Shown here: positions 27,104-34,909 of the stretch, piece after piece
How positions within the stretch are numbered: position 1 is the first letter of the stretch
How the letters are laid out: each line of letters starts with the position of its first letter
NCBI GenBank assembly: GCA_963734595.1
Contig: CAVTHV010000007.1
Coordinates: 6,449-70,448 of the forward strand
Direction of reading: 5' to 3'
Length of the DNA stretch: 64,000 nt
Source of the DNA: CAKKQX01 sp963734595
GTDB lineage: Bacteria; Pseudomonadota; Gammaproteobacteria; Burkholderiales; SG8-41
Notes under the pieces: model-generated
Databases searched by the model: none
What the model was told of the DNA's origin: nothing
Seen by the model: the letters and a program-made list of their open reading frames with translations, nothing else
Made by a program: the position numbers and the translations under genes

Positions 27104-28444
27104 TCAACCTTTGCGCCTGACCTGTACGCCCGCCCAACCTTTGGCAAACGTGACTTTGAGCTCCCCGTCCGCGGCCACCTGCGCGCTGTCGCGTACGATG
27201 GCGCCGTCGGCGGTCTCGGTAATGCTGTAACCGCGCTCGAGCACGAGCTGCGGGTTGAGATGCTTGAGATGCGCCTCAAGCCCGTCGAGCTGCGTGGCCG
27301 CGGTTTTCAGCCGCTCCCGCGCCGCGGCGCCCAGCCGCCGCGCCAGATCGTCCCTTGCACGCGCCAGCGATTGCAGATCCGGCCGCGCGGCGCCGAAGCG
27401 CTGCACCAGTTCGCGCACACGCCACGAGCCGTCGTCCCACTCCCGCCGCCACGCGCCGCGCAGACGGCTCGCCAGGTGCTGCAGGTGCTGCTGCTGGTTG
27501 CTGATCCGCTCGCCCGGGTGCGCAAGCCGCCGCGACAGGTAGTCGAGCCGCTGCATGCGCTCTTCCAGCGCGCGCTCCGTCACCCGCTTCAGGCGGTGAT
27601 GCCACTGCCGCAACTGTTGCGCGAGTTCGGCGCGGTCCGGACTCGCGAGCTGCGCTGCGGCGGTCGGCGTCGGCGCGCGCACGTCCGCGACGAAATCGGC
27701 AATGGTGAAATCGGTCTCGTGCCCGACGCCGGTGACCACCGGGATCGCGCAGGCGGCGATCGCGCGCGCCACGGCTTCTTCGTTATACGCCCACAGGTCC
27801 TCGATGCTGCCGCCGCCGCGGCAAACGATGAGCACATCGCATTCGCCGCGCGCGCCGGCGGTGGCGATGGCCTGGGCGATTTTCTGCGCCGCACCCTCGC
27901 CCTGCACCGGCGTGGGATACAAGATCACCGGCACCGACGGCATGCGGCGCCTGAGCGTGGTCAGCACGTCGCGCAGTGCGGCGGCCTGGGGTGAGGTCAC
28001 CACGCCGATCGTCTGTGGAAATTCCGGCAGCGGTTTCTTGCGTGCCGCATCGAACAGGCCTTCCTTGTCGAGCCTGGCTTTGAGCTTTTCGAACGCTTCG
28101 TAGAGCGCGCCCAATCCGGCACGGCGCATGGTCTCGACCGTGAGCTGGAACTTGCCGCGCGCCTCGTACAACGTCGGGCTGGCGCGGACTTCGACCTGCA
28201 TGCCGTTTTCAGGCGTCCATTCAAGGTATTGCACCTTGTGGCGGAACATCACGCAATCGACCTGCGCCGCGGCGTCTTTCAGCGTGAAGTAGCAGTGTCC
28301 CGAATCGTAGCGCTTGAAATTGGAGATTTCCCCCGCCACCCAGAGCAGCGGAAGGTTTTGTTCCAGAACACTTTTGGCCAGGCGGTTGAGTTCGCCGACC
28401 GTAATGACCTGCGCGGGATTCTGGGCCGTAAAAGCATCGAGCAT
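27104..28444 (-). CDS. xseA: exodeoxyribonuclease VII large subunit
   Basis: A complete 446-residue XseA, the catalytic and regulatory large subunit that with XseB degrades single-stranded DNA. The N-terminal OB domain runs from VITVGELNRLAKSVLEQNL to HCYFTLKD. The nuclease domain has GVVTSPQAAALRDVL, RGGGSIEDLWAYNEE and PVVTGVGHETDFTIADFVAD, then a long helical region and a C-terminal LERGYSIT barrel. xseB is not adjacent. It begins 444 bp from exbB in the divergent direction. Confidence 0.97.
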   Translation of the reverse strand: MLDAFTAQNPAQVITVGELNRLAKSVLEQNLPLLWVAGEISNFKRYDSGHCYFTLKDAAAQVDCVMFRHKVQYLEWTPENGMQVEVRASPTLYEARGKFQLTVETMRRAGLGALYEAFEKLKARLDKEGLFDAARKKPLPEFPQTIGVVTSPQAAALRDVLTTLRRRMPSVPVILYPTPVQGEGAAQKIAQAIATAGARGECDVLIVCRGGGSIEDLWAYNEEAVARAIAACAIPVVTGVGHETDFTIADFVADVRAPTPTAAAQLASPDRAELAQQLRQWHHRLKRVTERALEERMQRLDYLSRRLAHPGERISNQQQHLQHLASRLRGAWRREWDDGSWRVRELVQRFGAARPDLQSLARARDDLARRLGAAARERLKTAATQLDGLEAHLKHLNPQLVLERGYSITETADGAIVRDSAQVAADGELKVTFAKGWAGVQVRRKG

Positions 28445-28888
28445 CGCGTCATTCTATATCACCGCCGACAGACCTTCGGCGTGTTCCGGAACTATGCCCT
28501 CCCGCAATTTCTCCAAATGATTCAAGCGCTCGCGACAGGTCGGCGCCTGCGATCCTGTGGATGGCATCATCCACAGCGTTTACATTTCCGTCATATTTGC
28601 TTCATTTACACTGGGACACGCCCCGGGAATATACGATAACGCATTGTATTTATTACTATTTTTGTAAGTTCAAAATTTAATCGGCAGACGAAATTCCTTT
28701 ATGGAAAACTCACTTAGGCCTCTTATTGAAGGAGTGTGCACATGGTTATCCACAGACTGTGTGGACAACTGAAAAAGCCGTTTCGCGTGATGAGCTTGGA
28801 AAAAATTCGTAATGAAAATTCTGAGTTTCCGCTTGCTGAAAATTCATCGTCCGGATAAAGTTACGGCGACTTTCACGGAGCAAAAAAA
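28445..28888. promoter_or_regulatory. AT-rich divergent intergenic region with DnaA-box-like sites
   Basis: This 444 bp gap between xseA and exbB has no gene. It contains a perfect DnaA consensus TTATCCACA at 28744-28752, a nearby inverted near-match TTGTCCACA (plus-strand TGTGGACAA at 28760-28768), and CTGTGGATGG / CATCCACAGC around 28555-28577. The stretch 28620-28700 is markedly AT-rich. Promoters for xseA and the exbBD operon must lie here. Chromosome-origin neighbours (dnaA, dnaN, rpmH) are absent. Confidence 0.5.
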
Positions 28889-29497
28889 TTGTTCTCTATC
28901 ATCGAAGCCGCAGGCTGGCCGATCTGGCCGCTGATCATCTCCTCCATCATCGCCCTCGCGATCATCGGTGAACGCTTCTGGTCCCTGCGCCAGGCCATCG
29001 TCATCCCGAAGAATCTGCTGGCCGAAGTGGCCCAGGAATACCGCCAGAACGGCGTGAACCCGCAAATGCTGGCGCGTCTGACGGCCGGTTCCCCGCTCGG
29101 CCAGGTGTTCGCCGCCGGGCTTAAAAACATCAAGAGCACGCCGGCCATCATGAAAGAGGCGATCGAGGAGGCCGGGCGCAGCGCGGCGCGCGATCTCGAA
29201 CGCTTTCTCACGAGCCTCGGCACCATCGCCTCGATCGCCCCGCTGCTCGGTCTGTTCGGCACCGTCATCGGCATGATCGAGATCTTCGGCTCGCAGACGC
29301 CGCAGGGCAGCAACCCGCTGGTGCTCGCCCACGGCATTTCGATCGCGCTCTACAACACCGCGCTCGGCCTGGTCGTCGCCGTGCCGAGCATGATTTTCTA
29401 CCGGCATTTCCGCGCCAAAGTCGATGCCCTGCTGGTCGAGATGGAAATGCAGGCGATCAAGCTGGTCGAAATCATTCACGGCGAACGCCAGGCGTGA
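28889..29497 (+). CDS. exbB: ExbB/TolQ-family proton channel protein
   Basis: 202 residues with three membrane segments: IIEAAGWPIWPLIISSIIAL near the N-terminus, LGTIASIAPLLGLFGTVIGM and GISIALYNTALGLVVAVP. The last two carry the family proton-channel residues. It works with ExbD to harvest the proton motive force for TonB-type energisation. It starts with TTG (no ATG fits), 7 bp before the exbD ATG at its other end. It opens the exbB-exbD-lpxK-Trm112-kdsB cluster typical of Betaproteobacteria. Confidence 0.94.
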   Translation: MFSIIEAAGWPIWPLIISSIIALAIIGERFWSLRQAIVIPKNLLAEVAQEYRQNGVNPQMLARLTAGSPLGQVFAAGLKNIKSTPAIMKEAIEEAGRSAARDLERFLTSLGTIASIAPLLGLFGTVIGMIEIFGSQTPQGSNPLVLAHGISIALYNTALGLVVAVPSMIFYRHFRAKVDALLVEMEMQAIKLVEIIHGERQA

Positions 29498-29504
29498 TCG
29501 ACCG

Positions 29505-29927
29505 ATGAGATTTCAGTCGCGTTCGTTCCGCGAACCGCCGGAGATCAACTTCATCCCGTTGATCGACGTGCTGCTGGTGATCCTGATTTTTCTCATGGTC
29601 ACCACCACCTACTCGCGCTTCGCCGAGCTGCAGATCAACCTGCCGACCGCCGACGCCGGCACCCCGCCACCAGCGCGCCCGGCCCAGATCGACGTCGCCG
29701 TCGATCCCCAGGGCAAATACATGATCAACAAATCGCCGGTCGCCTTCAGCGGGCCGGATGCGTTCAGCCAGGAGTTGAAACGCGCCGCCGGCGACATGAA
29801 GGATCCCGTGATCATCATCAACGCCGACGCCAACGCGTCGCACCAGTCGGTGATCAACGTCATGGAAGCGGCGCGCATCGCCGGCTACGGCAAGATCACT
29901 TTCACCACCCGGGCCGATAAGAAGTAA
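29505..29927 (+). CDS. exbD: ExbD/TolR-family biopolymer transport protein
   Basis: 140 residues: a short cytoplasmic N-terminus, a single membrane helix INFIPLIDVLLVILIFLMVT with the essential Asp of the family, and a periplasmic domain (VAVDPQGKYMINKSPV to GYGKITFTTRA). The partner of the upstream ExbB. ATG 29505 is 7 bp after the exbB stop. Confidence 0.95.
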   Translation: MRFQSRSFREPPEINFIPLIDVLLVILIFLMVTTTYSRFAELQINLPTADAGTPPPARPAQIDVAVDPQGKYMINKSPVAFSGPDAFSQELKRAAGDMKDPVIIINADANASHQSVINVMEAARIAGYGKITFTTRADKK

Positions 29928-29929
29928 TG

Positions 29930-30012
29930 CGCGATGGGTAATGAGTAATGGGTGACGGCCTCCTCACCTGATCTTCCTCATTACCCATTACCCATTACCC
30001 ATCACCCATAAC
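29930..30012. repeat. GGGTAAT/ATTACCC low-complexity inverted repeat between exbD and lpxK
   Basis: The left arm GATGGGTAATGAGTAATGGG starts right after the exbD stop. The right arm, ATTACCCATTACCC repeated then ATCACCCAT, ends about 6 bp before the lpxK ATG. The arms pair well, giving a hairpin of about 80 nt inside an apparent operon. Confidence 0.9.
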
Positions 30013-30017
30013 CTCGC

Positions 30018-31016
30018 ATGGCCTGGCTCGAGCGCTACTGGTACCGCAGCACCCCGCTGGGGCTGGTTCTCTACCCGCTGAGCCTGCTGTTCCGTCTCGT
30101 CGTAGCGCTGCGGCGCGGCCTGTACCGCGCCGGCGTGTTCGGCACCGTGACCCTGCCGGTTCCAGTCATCGTCGTCGGCAACATCACGGTCGGCGGCACC
30201 GGAAAAACGCCGCTCGTGCTGTGGCTGGCAAATTTCCTGCGCGAACGCGGCCTGCGCCCGGGCATCATCAGCCGCGGCTACGGCGGGCGGGCGGGCACGC
30301 CGCAATGCGTCACTGCCGCCAGCGACCCTGCGACCTGTGGTGACGAGCCGCTGCTGCTCGCACAGCGCGGCGAAGCCCCGGTATGGGTCGGCACCGACCG
30401 CGCGGCGGCGGCGCGCGCGCTGCTCGACGCGCATCCGGAATGCGATGTCATCGTCAGCGACGACGGCCTGCAGCACTACCGTCTCGGGCGCGATATCGAG
30501 ATCGCGGTAGTCGACGGCACGCGCGGCATCGGCAACGGCCTGATGCTCCCTGCGGGGCCTTTGCGCGAGCCGCCGTCGCGCCTGACCGCAGTCGACGCCA
30601 TCATCGTCAACGCCGGCCAGCCGTCCGGCGTCGGGTTCAGGGCCAAAGCGCCCGCGGCGTTCGCAATGACCCTGCAAAACCGCGGTTTCTACAACCTGCT
30701 CAACCCCGACCGCCAGGCCGCACCGGAGCTGTTTCAGAACCGCCGCGTGCACGCGGTCGCCGGTATCGGCAATCCCCGGCGCTTTTTCGAGCACCTGCAG
30801 CGCCTGGGCATCACGTTCACCGCCCATCCGTTTCCCGACCACTACGCGTTCAGCGCCCGCGACCTGGCATTTGGCGATGCCGATTTCGTCGTGATGACCG
30901 AGAAGGATGCGGTAAAATGCCGCTCATTCGCCACCGAAAAGGACTGGGTGCTGCGGGTCGACGCCGAAATCGATCCCGCCTTCGGCGAACTGATCATGAA
31001 AAAACTGGGGAAGTGA
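30018..31016 (+). CDS. lpxK: tetraacyldisaccharide 4'-kinase
   Basis: A 332-residue LpxK, which phosphorylates the lipid A disaccharide at the inner membrane. It has an N-terminal membrane helix (LGLVLYPLSLLFRLVVAL), the P-loop VVGNITVGGTGKTPL, SRGYGGRAG, DGLQHYRLGRDIEI and FPDHYAF. It is complete. Its TGA overlaps the ATG of the Trm112-like gene (ATG at 31016). The ATG start at 30018 follows the repeat hairpin, so its ribosome site may be buried in the structure. Confidence 0.96.
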   Translation: MAWLERYWYRSTPLGLVLYPLSLLFRLVVALRRGLYRAGVFGTVTLPVPVIVVGNITVGGTGKTPLVLWLANFLRERGLRPGIISRGYGGRAGTPQCVTAASDPATCGDEPLLLAQRGEAPVWVGTDRAAAARALLDAHPECDVIVSDDGLQHYRLGRDIEIAVVDGTRGIGNGLMLPAGPLREPPSRLTAVDAIIVNAGQPSGVGFRAKAPAAFAMTLQNRGFYNLLNPDRQAAPELFQNRRVHAVAGIGNPRRFFEHLQRLGITFTAHPFPDHYAFSARDLAFGDADFVVMTEKDAVKCRSFATEKDWVLRVDAEIDPAFGELIMKKLGK

Positions 31017-31195
31017 TGGATTCCAAACTGCTCGATATCCTGGTCTGCCCGCTGTGCAAGGGGCCGCTGCTTTTCAGGAAAGCCGAAAACGAGCTGGTCT
31101 GCAAACCCTGCCGCCTCGGCTACCCGATCAGGGACGACATTCCCGTCATGCTCGAAGACGAGGCGCGCAAACTGCCGCCCGAAGAAGAGGTGTGA
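31016..31195 (+). CDS. Trm112/YcaR family small zinc-ribbon-like protein
   Basis: 59 residues with CPLC (11-14) and a second Cys pair region CKPC (29-32), ending DDIPVMLEDEARKL. This is the Trm112p (UPF0434/YcaR) family usually located between lpxK and kdsB. The start ATG overlaps the lpxK stop (GTGATGG), implying translational coupling. The function in bacteria is unclear. Confidence 0.93.
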   Translation: MDSKLLDILVCPLCKGPLLFRKAENELVCKPCRLGYPIRDDIPVMLEDEARKLPPEEEV

Positions 31196-31197
31196 GG

Positions 31198-31262
31198 CGC
31201 GCAATGAGCGATGGGTAAGTGCCAAGGCGCTTTCCCCTCATCCTTCATCCCTCATCCCTCCG
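31198..31262. repeat. short GATGGGTAAG / CATCCCTC repeat pair
   Basis: Between the Trm112 and kdsB genes. The left part has GAGCGATGGGTAA; the right part has CATCCTTCATCCCTCATCCC, the mirror of the GGGATGA tandem at 2877. It touches the likely kdsB ribosome-binding region. Confidence 0.75.
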
Positions 31263-31269
31263 CCCTCAC

Positions 31270-32034
31270 GTGGACTTCACCGTCATCATCCCCGCCCGCT
31301 ACGCCTCGTCGCGTTTCCCGGGCAAACCGCTTGCCGACATCGCCGGCAAGCCGATGGTGGTGCACGTTGCGCAACGCGCGGCACAAAGCGGCGCCACTGA
31401 AGTGCTGGTCGCCACCGACCACCCCGAAATCGCCGCCGCAGCGAAACAATACGGGTTCGAAGCCGTGATGACGCGCGACGACCACGCTTCGGGCACCGAC
31501 CGGGCGGCGGAAGTCTCGTTGCAGCGCGGCCATGCCGGGGACCATATCGTCGTCAACGTCCAGGGCGATGAGCCGCTGATCGCGCCTGAATTGATCCGCG
31601 CGATGGCGCAGAACCTGCTCGATCACGCCGATGCGGCAGTCTCGACCGCGTGTCATCCGATCCGGGATGCGGCCGATATGGCCAATCCCAACGTCGTCAA
31701 AGTCGTGCTCGATCACCACGGTTACGCACTGTATTTCAGCCGCGCACCGGTTCCGTATGCGAGAGAGGCGTATGCCGGCGGCATCACCACCGTGCCCGCC
31801 GGCTTGCCGGCATACCGCCATATCGGCATCTATGGCTACCGCGCCGGGTTTCTCAAACGCTATTCCGCGCTTGCCCCATCCCCCCTCGAGCAATTCGAAG
31901 CGCTCGAACAACTGCGCGTGCTGTGGCATGGCTACAAGATCAGCGTCGCCGTGACCCGGGACGCCGCGCCGCCGGGCATCGACACCCCCGAGGATCTGCA
32001 GCGTCTCAGGCACCTCCTGCTCCAGCGTTCCTGA
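31270..32034 (+). CDS. kdsB: 3-deoxy-manno-octulosonate cytidylyltransferase
   Basis: A 254-residue KdsB, which activates Kdo as CMP-Kdo for lipopolysaccharide. It shows FTVIIPARYASSRFPGKPLA at the nucleotide-binding N-terminus, ATDHPEIA, HASGTDRAAE, VNVQGDEPLI and RHIGIYGYRAGFL. The start is GTG 31270 (VDFTVIIPAR); the upstream in-frame stretch is repeat DNA. Part of the exbB-lpxK-kdsB envelope cluster. Confidence 0.96.
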   Translation: MDFTVIIPARYASSRFPGKPLADIAGKPMVVHVAQRAAQSGATEVLVATDHPEIAAAAKQYGFEAVMTRDDHASGTDRAAEVSLQRGHAGDHIVVNVQGDEPLIAPELIRAMAQNLLDHADAAVSTACHPIRDAADMANPNVVKVVLDHHGYALYFSRAPVPYAREAYAGGITTVPAGLPAYRHIGIYGYRAGFLKRYSALAPSPLEQFEALEQLRVLWHGYKISVAVTRDAAPPGIDTPEDLQRLRHLLLQRS

Positions 32035-32046
32035 CGCGGGCGCGGG

Positions 32047-32075
32047 TTTCGCCTGCGCGCAAAACCCGCTATACT
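32047..32075 (+). promoter_or_regulatory. candidate sigma70 promoter for adk
   Basis: TTTCGC (32047-32052), a 17-bp spacer and TATACT (32070-32075) lie about 120 bp upstream of the adk start. The -10 is good and the -35 weak. Confidence 0.5.
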
Positions 32076-32192
32076 CTTTTTTTATACCCGAATTAACCTG
32101 TTTTATAGCCCAGGTTGTCCTGCCCGCCGCCGGTTTGAACGCGGCGGCTGCGACCAAGCCGGCGCCAACCATCCTCAGGACTACACCCACTC

Positions 32193-32858
32193 ATGCGCAT
32201 CCTGCTATTAGGCATGCCCGGTGCCGGCAAAGGCACGCAGGCGCAATTTCTGATCGAAAAATTCAAAATCCCCCAGATTTCGACCGGCGACATGCTGCGG
32301 TCGGCGATCAAGGCCGGGACTCCGCTCGGCATGGAAGCAAAAAAATTCATGGACCGTGGCGAACTGGTGCCGGACCACGTCGTGATCGAACTCGTGGAAC
32401 AACGCGTCAAGAATACAGACTGCGCCAACGGCTTTATCATCGACGGCTTCCCGCGCACCATCCCGCAGGCCGAAGCGCTGCGCGAAGCCGGCATCGACAT
32501 CGACTTCGTGATCGAGATCGAGGTCGGCGACCAGGAAATCCTGCGCCGCATGAGCGGGCGCCGCGTGCACCTGCCCTCGGGTCGCAGCTATCACATCGAA
32601 TTCAACCCGCCCAAAGTGCCGGGCAAGGACGACGTCACCGGCGAGGACCTGGTGCAGCGGGCCGACGACCAGGAAGCAACCGTCTGGAAACGCATCGCGA
32701 CCTATCACTCGCAAACCAAGCCGCTGATCGAGTACTATATGAAATGGGCCGCGAGCGGCGACCGGCACGCACCGCTTTACGTCAACATCTACGGCCGCGG
32801 TTCGGTGCAGCACATCCGGGATAAAATGTTCGCCGCGCTGGCAGCAAAGCATAAATGA
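32193..32858 (+). CDS. adk: adenylate kinase
   Basis: A complete 221-residue long-form Adk (ATP + AMP = 2 ADP). The P-loop is LLLGMPGAGKGTQAQ, the AMP site is TGDMLRSAIKAGTPLG, and DGFPRTIPQAEAL and the LID region GRRVHLPSGRSYHIEFNPP follow. The LID has no zinc cysteines. It starts 158 bp after kdsB behind its own promoter-like site and overlaps the next gene by 4 bp (ATGA). Confidence 0.98.
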   Translation: MRILLLGMPGAGKGTQAQFLIEKFKIPQISTGDMLRSAIKAGTPLGMEAKKFMDRGELVPDHVVIELVEQRVKNTDCANGFIIDGFPRTIPQAEALREAGIDIDFVIEIEVGDQEILRRMSGRRVHLPSGRSYHIEFNPPKVPGKDDVTGEDLVQRADDQEATVWKRIATYHSQTKPLIEYYMKWAASGDRHAPLYVNIYGRGSVQHIRDKMFAALAAKHK

Positions 32859-33229
32859 AAAAAATTCCAGACTTCACCGACGCCGACCGCTGGGTGGTCG
32901 AAACCGCGCTGAAAGAGCGCTATGGCAGACGCCCCCAGGTCGAGCTTGCCGACAGCGAAATCAAACTCGATCCGGCCGCCGCCGAAATCACGGTGTGCCC
33001 GACCTTTTACTGGGAAGAAAACGGCGTCGAGTTCGTGGTATTCAAGGTCGCGGACAGCCGCTATCGCAGCCAGTTTTATTACTCGATCACCGAGCAATTC
33101 GGCACCGGCCATGATTTCGACGACCTTGCGGAGTGCGTGACCACCACGCTCAAGTTGCAGGCCGACCACGAAAAGGACCGCCTGGGCGTGACTTCCGGGA
33201 AAACCGGCGCGGACTTGACCCAACGCTGA
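32855..33229 (+). CDS. hypothetical protein cotranslated with adk
   Basis: 124 residues with no family I recognise. The start overlaps the adk stop (ATGA), so expression is coupled. Features: a helical N-terminus (DADRWVVETALKERYG), a likely beta-rich centre (ITVCPTFYWEENGVEFVVFK and YRSQFYYSITEQFG) and a helical end. No signal or membrane part. The position suggests a housekeeping role near nucleotide metabolism, but nothing in the sequence confirms it. Confidence 0.8.
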   Translation: MKKIPDFTDADRWVVETALKERYGRRPQVELADSEIKLDPAAAEITVCPTFYWEENGVEFVVFKVADSRYRSQFYYSITEQFGTGHDFDDLAECVTTTLKLQADHEKDRLGVTSGKTGADLTQR

Positions 33230-33331
33230 AGCAGCATGCCGTTATGGAGTGCTAACAGGCTGATTTTGCGTGATTTATCCTGAGTTTTGTGGTAGCATTC
33301 GATTCCGGACTCAACCAGCAAAGCCAATCGC

Positions 33332-34594
33332 GTGAGCAAGCAAAACGCCATCTACGCCCAGTCGGGCGGAGTCACCGCGGTAATCAACGCCACCGCCTGC
33401 GGCGTGATCGAAACGGCACGGCGGCACCGCAGCCGGATCGGCAAGGTCTACGCCGGCCGCGACGGCATCATCGGCGTGTTGACGGAAGACCTGATCGATA
33501 CTTCGAAAGAAACGCCGGCGGCGATCCGGGCCTTGCGCCACACACCCGCCGGCGCCTTCGGTTCGTGCCGCTACAAGCTGAAAGGACTCGAGGAAAACCG
33601 CGCCCAGTACGAGCGGCTGATCGCGGTATTCAAGGCGCATGACGTCGGCTACTTCTTCTACAACGGCGGCAACGATTCCGCCGACACCACGTGGAAAGTG
33701 TCGCAGATCTCGGAAAAGCTCGGCTACCCCGTCAACTGCATCGGCATCCCCAAGACCGTCGACAACGATCTCGTCGGCACCGACAACTGCCCCGGCTTCG
33801 GCTCGGTCGCCAAGTATGTGGCCACCGGCATGCTCGAGACGGGCTACGACGTGGTATCGATGGCGCGCACATCGACCAAGGTGTTCGTGCTCGAAGTGAT
33901 GGGCCGCAACGCCGGGTGGATCACCGCAGCGTGCGGGCTCGCCGCTCAACGCGAAGGCGATGCGCCTCATATCCTGCTGTTTCCGGAAATCGCGTTCGAC
34001 GCCGAGAAATTCCTCGCGCGCGTGGAAGCGGTGGTGAAAGAACACGGCTTTTGCACAGTCGCCGTTTCGGAAGGGCTCAAGGACGCGAACGGCAAGCTCA
34101 TGCTGGAATCGGGCCTGAGCGACGCCTTCGGCCACGCGCAACTGGGCGGCGTGGCACCGGTCATCGCAGGCATGGTCAGGAAACGCTTCGGCTATCGCTG
34201 CCACTGGGCGGTCGCGGACTACCTGCAACGCGCCGCGCGCCATATCGCCTCGAAAACCGACGTGCAGCAGGCTTACGCCGTGGGCAAGGCCGCGGTCGAA
34301 CTCGCCATCAAGGGCCGCAATGCGGTGATGCCGGTCATCGTGCGCAAATCCGACCGGCCCTACAAATGGGCGATCGGCGTGGCCGAACTCAAAGACATCG
34401 CCAACCGTGAGAAAACGCTGCCGCGCGACTTCATGACGGATGACTGCTTCCATATCTCGGCCAAGGGCCGCCGCTACCTCGCGCCGCTGATCCAGGGCGA
34501 AGATCCGCCGCCTTTCAGGAACGGCCTGCCGGTGTACGTGAGGCTCAAGAACGCCGCGGTGAAGAAAAAGCTTCACGGCGAATTCAAAATCTGA
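33332..34594 (+). CDS. pfp: pyrophosphate-dependent 6-phosphofructokinase
   Basis: A 420-residue phosphofructokinase. Substrate motifs are FFYNGGNDSADT and IGIPKTVDNDLVG. The Lys after Pro in PKTVDND and the acidic or Asn residue after GG are features of PPi-dependent enzymes, so phosphate comes from PPi rather than ATP and the step is reversible. VLEVMGRNAGWI and VAVSEGL are also present. The start is GTG 33332. The proton-pumping pyrophosphatase gene follows, separated by one small ORF, which fits a shared PPi economy. Confidence 0.93.
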   Translation: MSKQNAIYAQSGGVTAVINATACGVIETARRHRSRIGKVYAGRDGIIGVLTEDLIDTSKETPAAIRALRHTPAGAFGSCRYKLKGLEENRAQYERLIAVFKAHDVGYFFYNGGNDSADTTWKVSQISEKLGYPVNCIGIPKTVDNDLVGTDNCPGFGSVAKYVATGMLETGYDVVSMARTSTKVFVLEVMGRNAGWITAACGLAAQREGDAPHILLFPEIAFDAEKFLARVEAVVKEHGFCTVAVSEGLKDANGKLMLESGLSDAFGHAQLGGVAPVIAGMVRKRFGYRCHWAVADYLQRAARHIASKTDVQQAYAVGKAAVELAIKGRNAVMPVIVRKSDRPYKWAIGVAELKDIANREKTLPRDFMTDDCFHISAKGRRYLAPLIQGEDPPPFRNGLPVYVRLKNAAVKKKLHGEFKI

Positions 34595-34620
34595 AGACCT
34601 GTGCGGTTCGATCGGACTTT

Positions 34621-34842
34621 ATGACCCTTGAGCGGGCGCGGCAATTATTGGAGGTGCAAGCCGACTTCGGAGGGTTTTATAATGCGAATTCGTCCAAGCT
34701 GATCCTGTCCGAAGTGATGCGGGAGCACGGCCAGCAGGCGGTGGACGAACTGATTATCGGGCTCGAACTCGACCGGATTTTCGGGTTCCGGCCGGGCACG
34801 CGTTTCACAGGCGGCCTTGCGCTGGATCAGAATAAGAAATAG
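34621..34842 (+). CDS. hypothetical 73-residue protein between pfp and hppA
   Basis: A small soluble protein, ERARQLLEVQADFGGFYNAN at the start and ELDRIFGFRPGTRF near the end, with no signal, Cys or membrane part. It is 26 bp after pfp and 67 bp before hppA in the same orientation, so it is likely part of the unit. I do not recognise the family. Confidence 0.75.
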   Translation: MTLERARQLLEVQADFGGFYNANSSKLILSEVMREHGQQAVDELIIGLELDRIFGFRPGTRFTGGLALDQNKK

Positions 34843-34909
34843 TTTTTACAATCAACGTATTAATGGCAAAACGGCCTGCCTTAACGGCCGATAATCAACG
34901 GGAGCAATC

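Noticed and set aside
28445..28888. Chromosomal replication origin
   Set aside because: Only one perfect DnaA box, and none of dnaA, dnaN, rpmH or gidA nearby.
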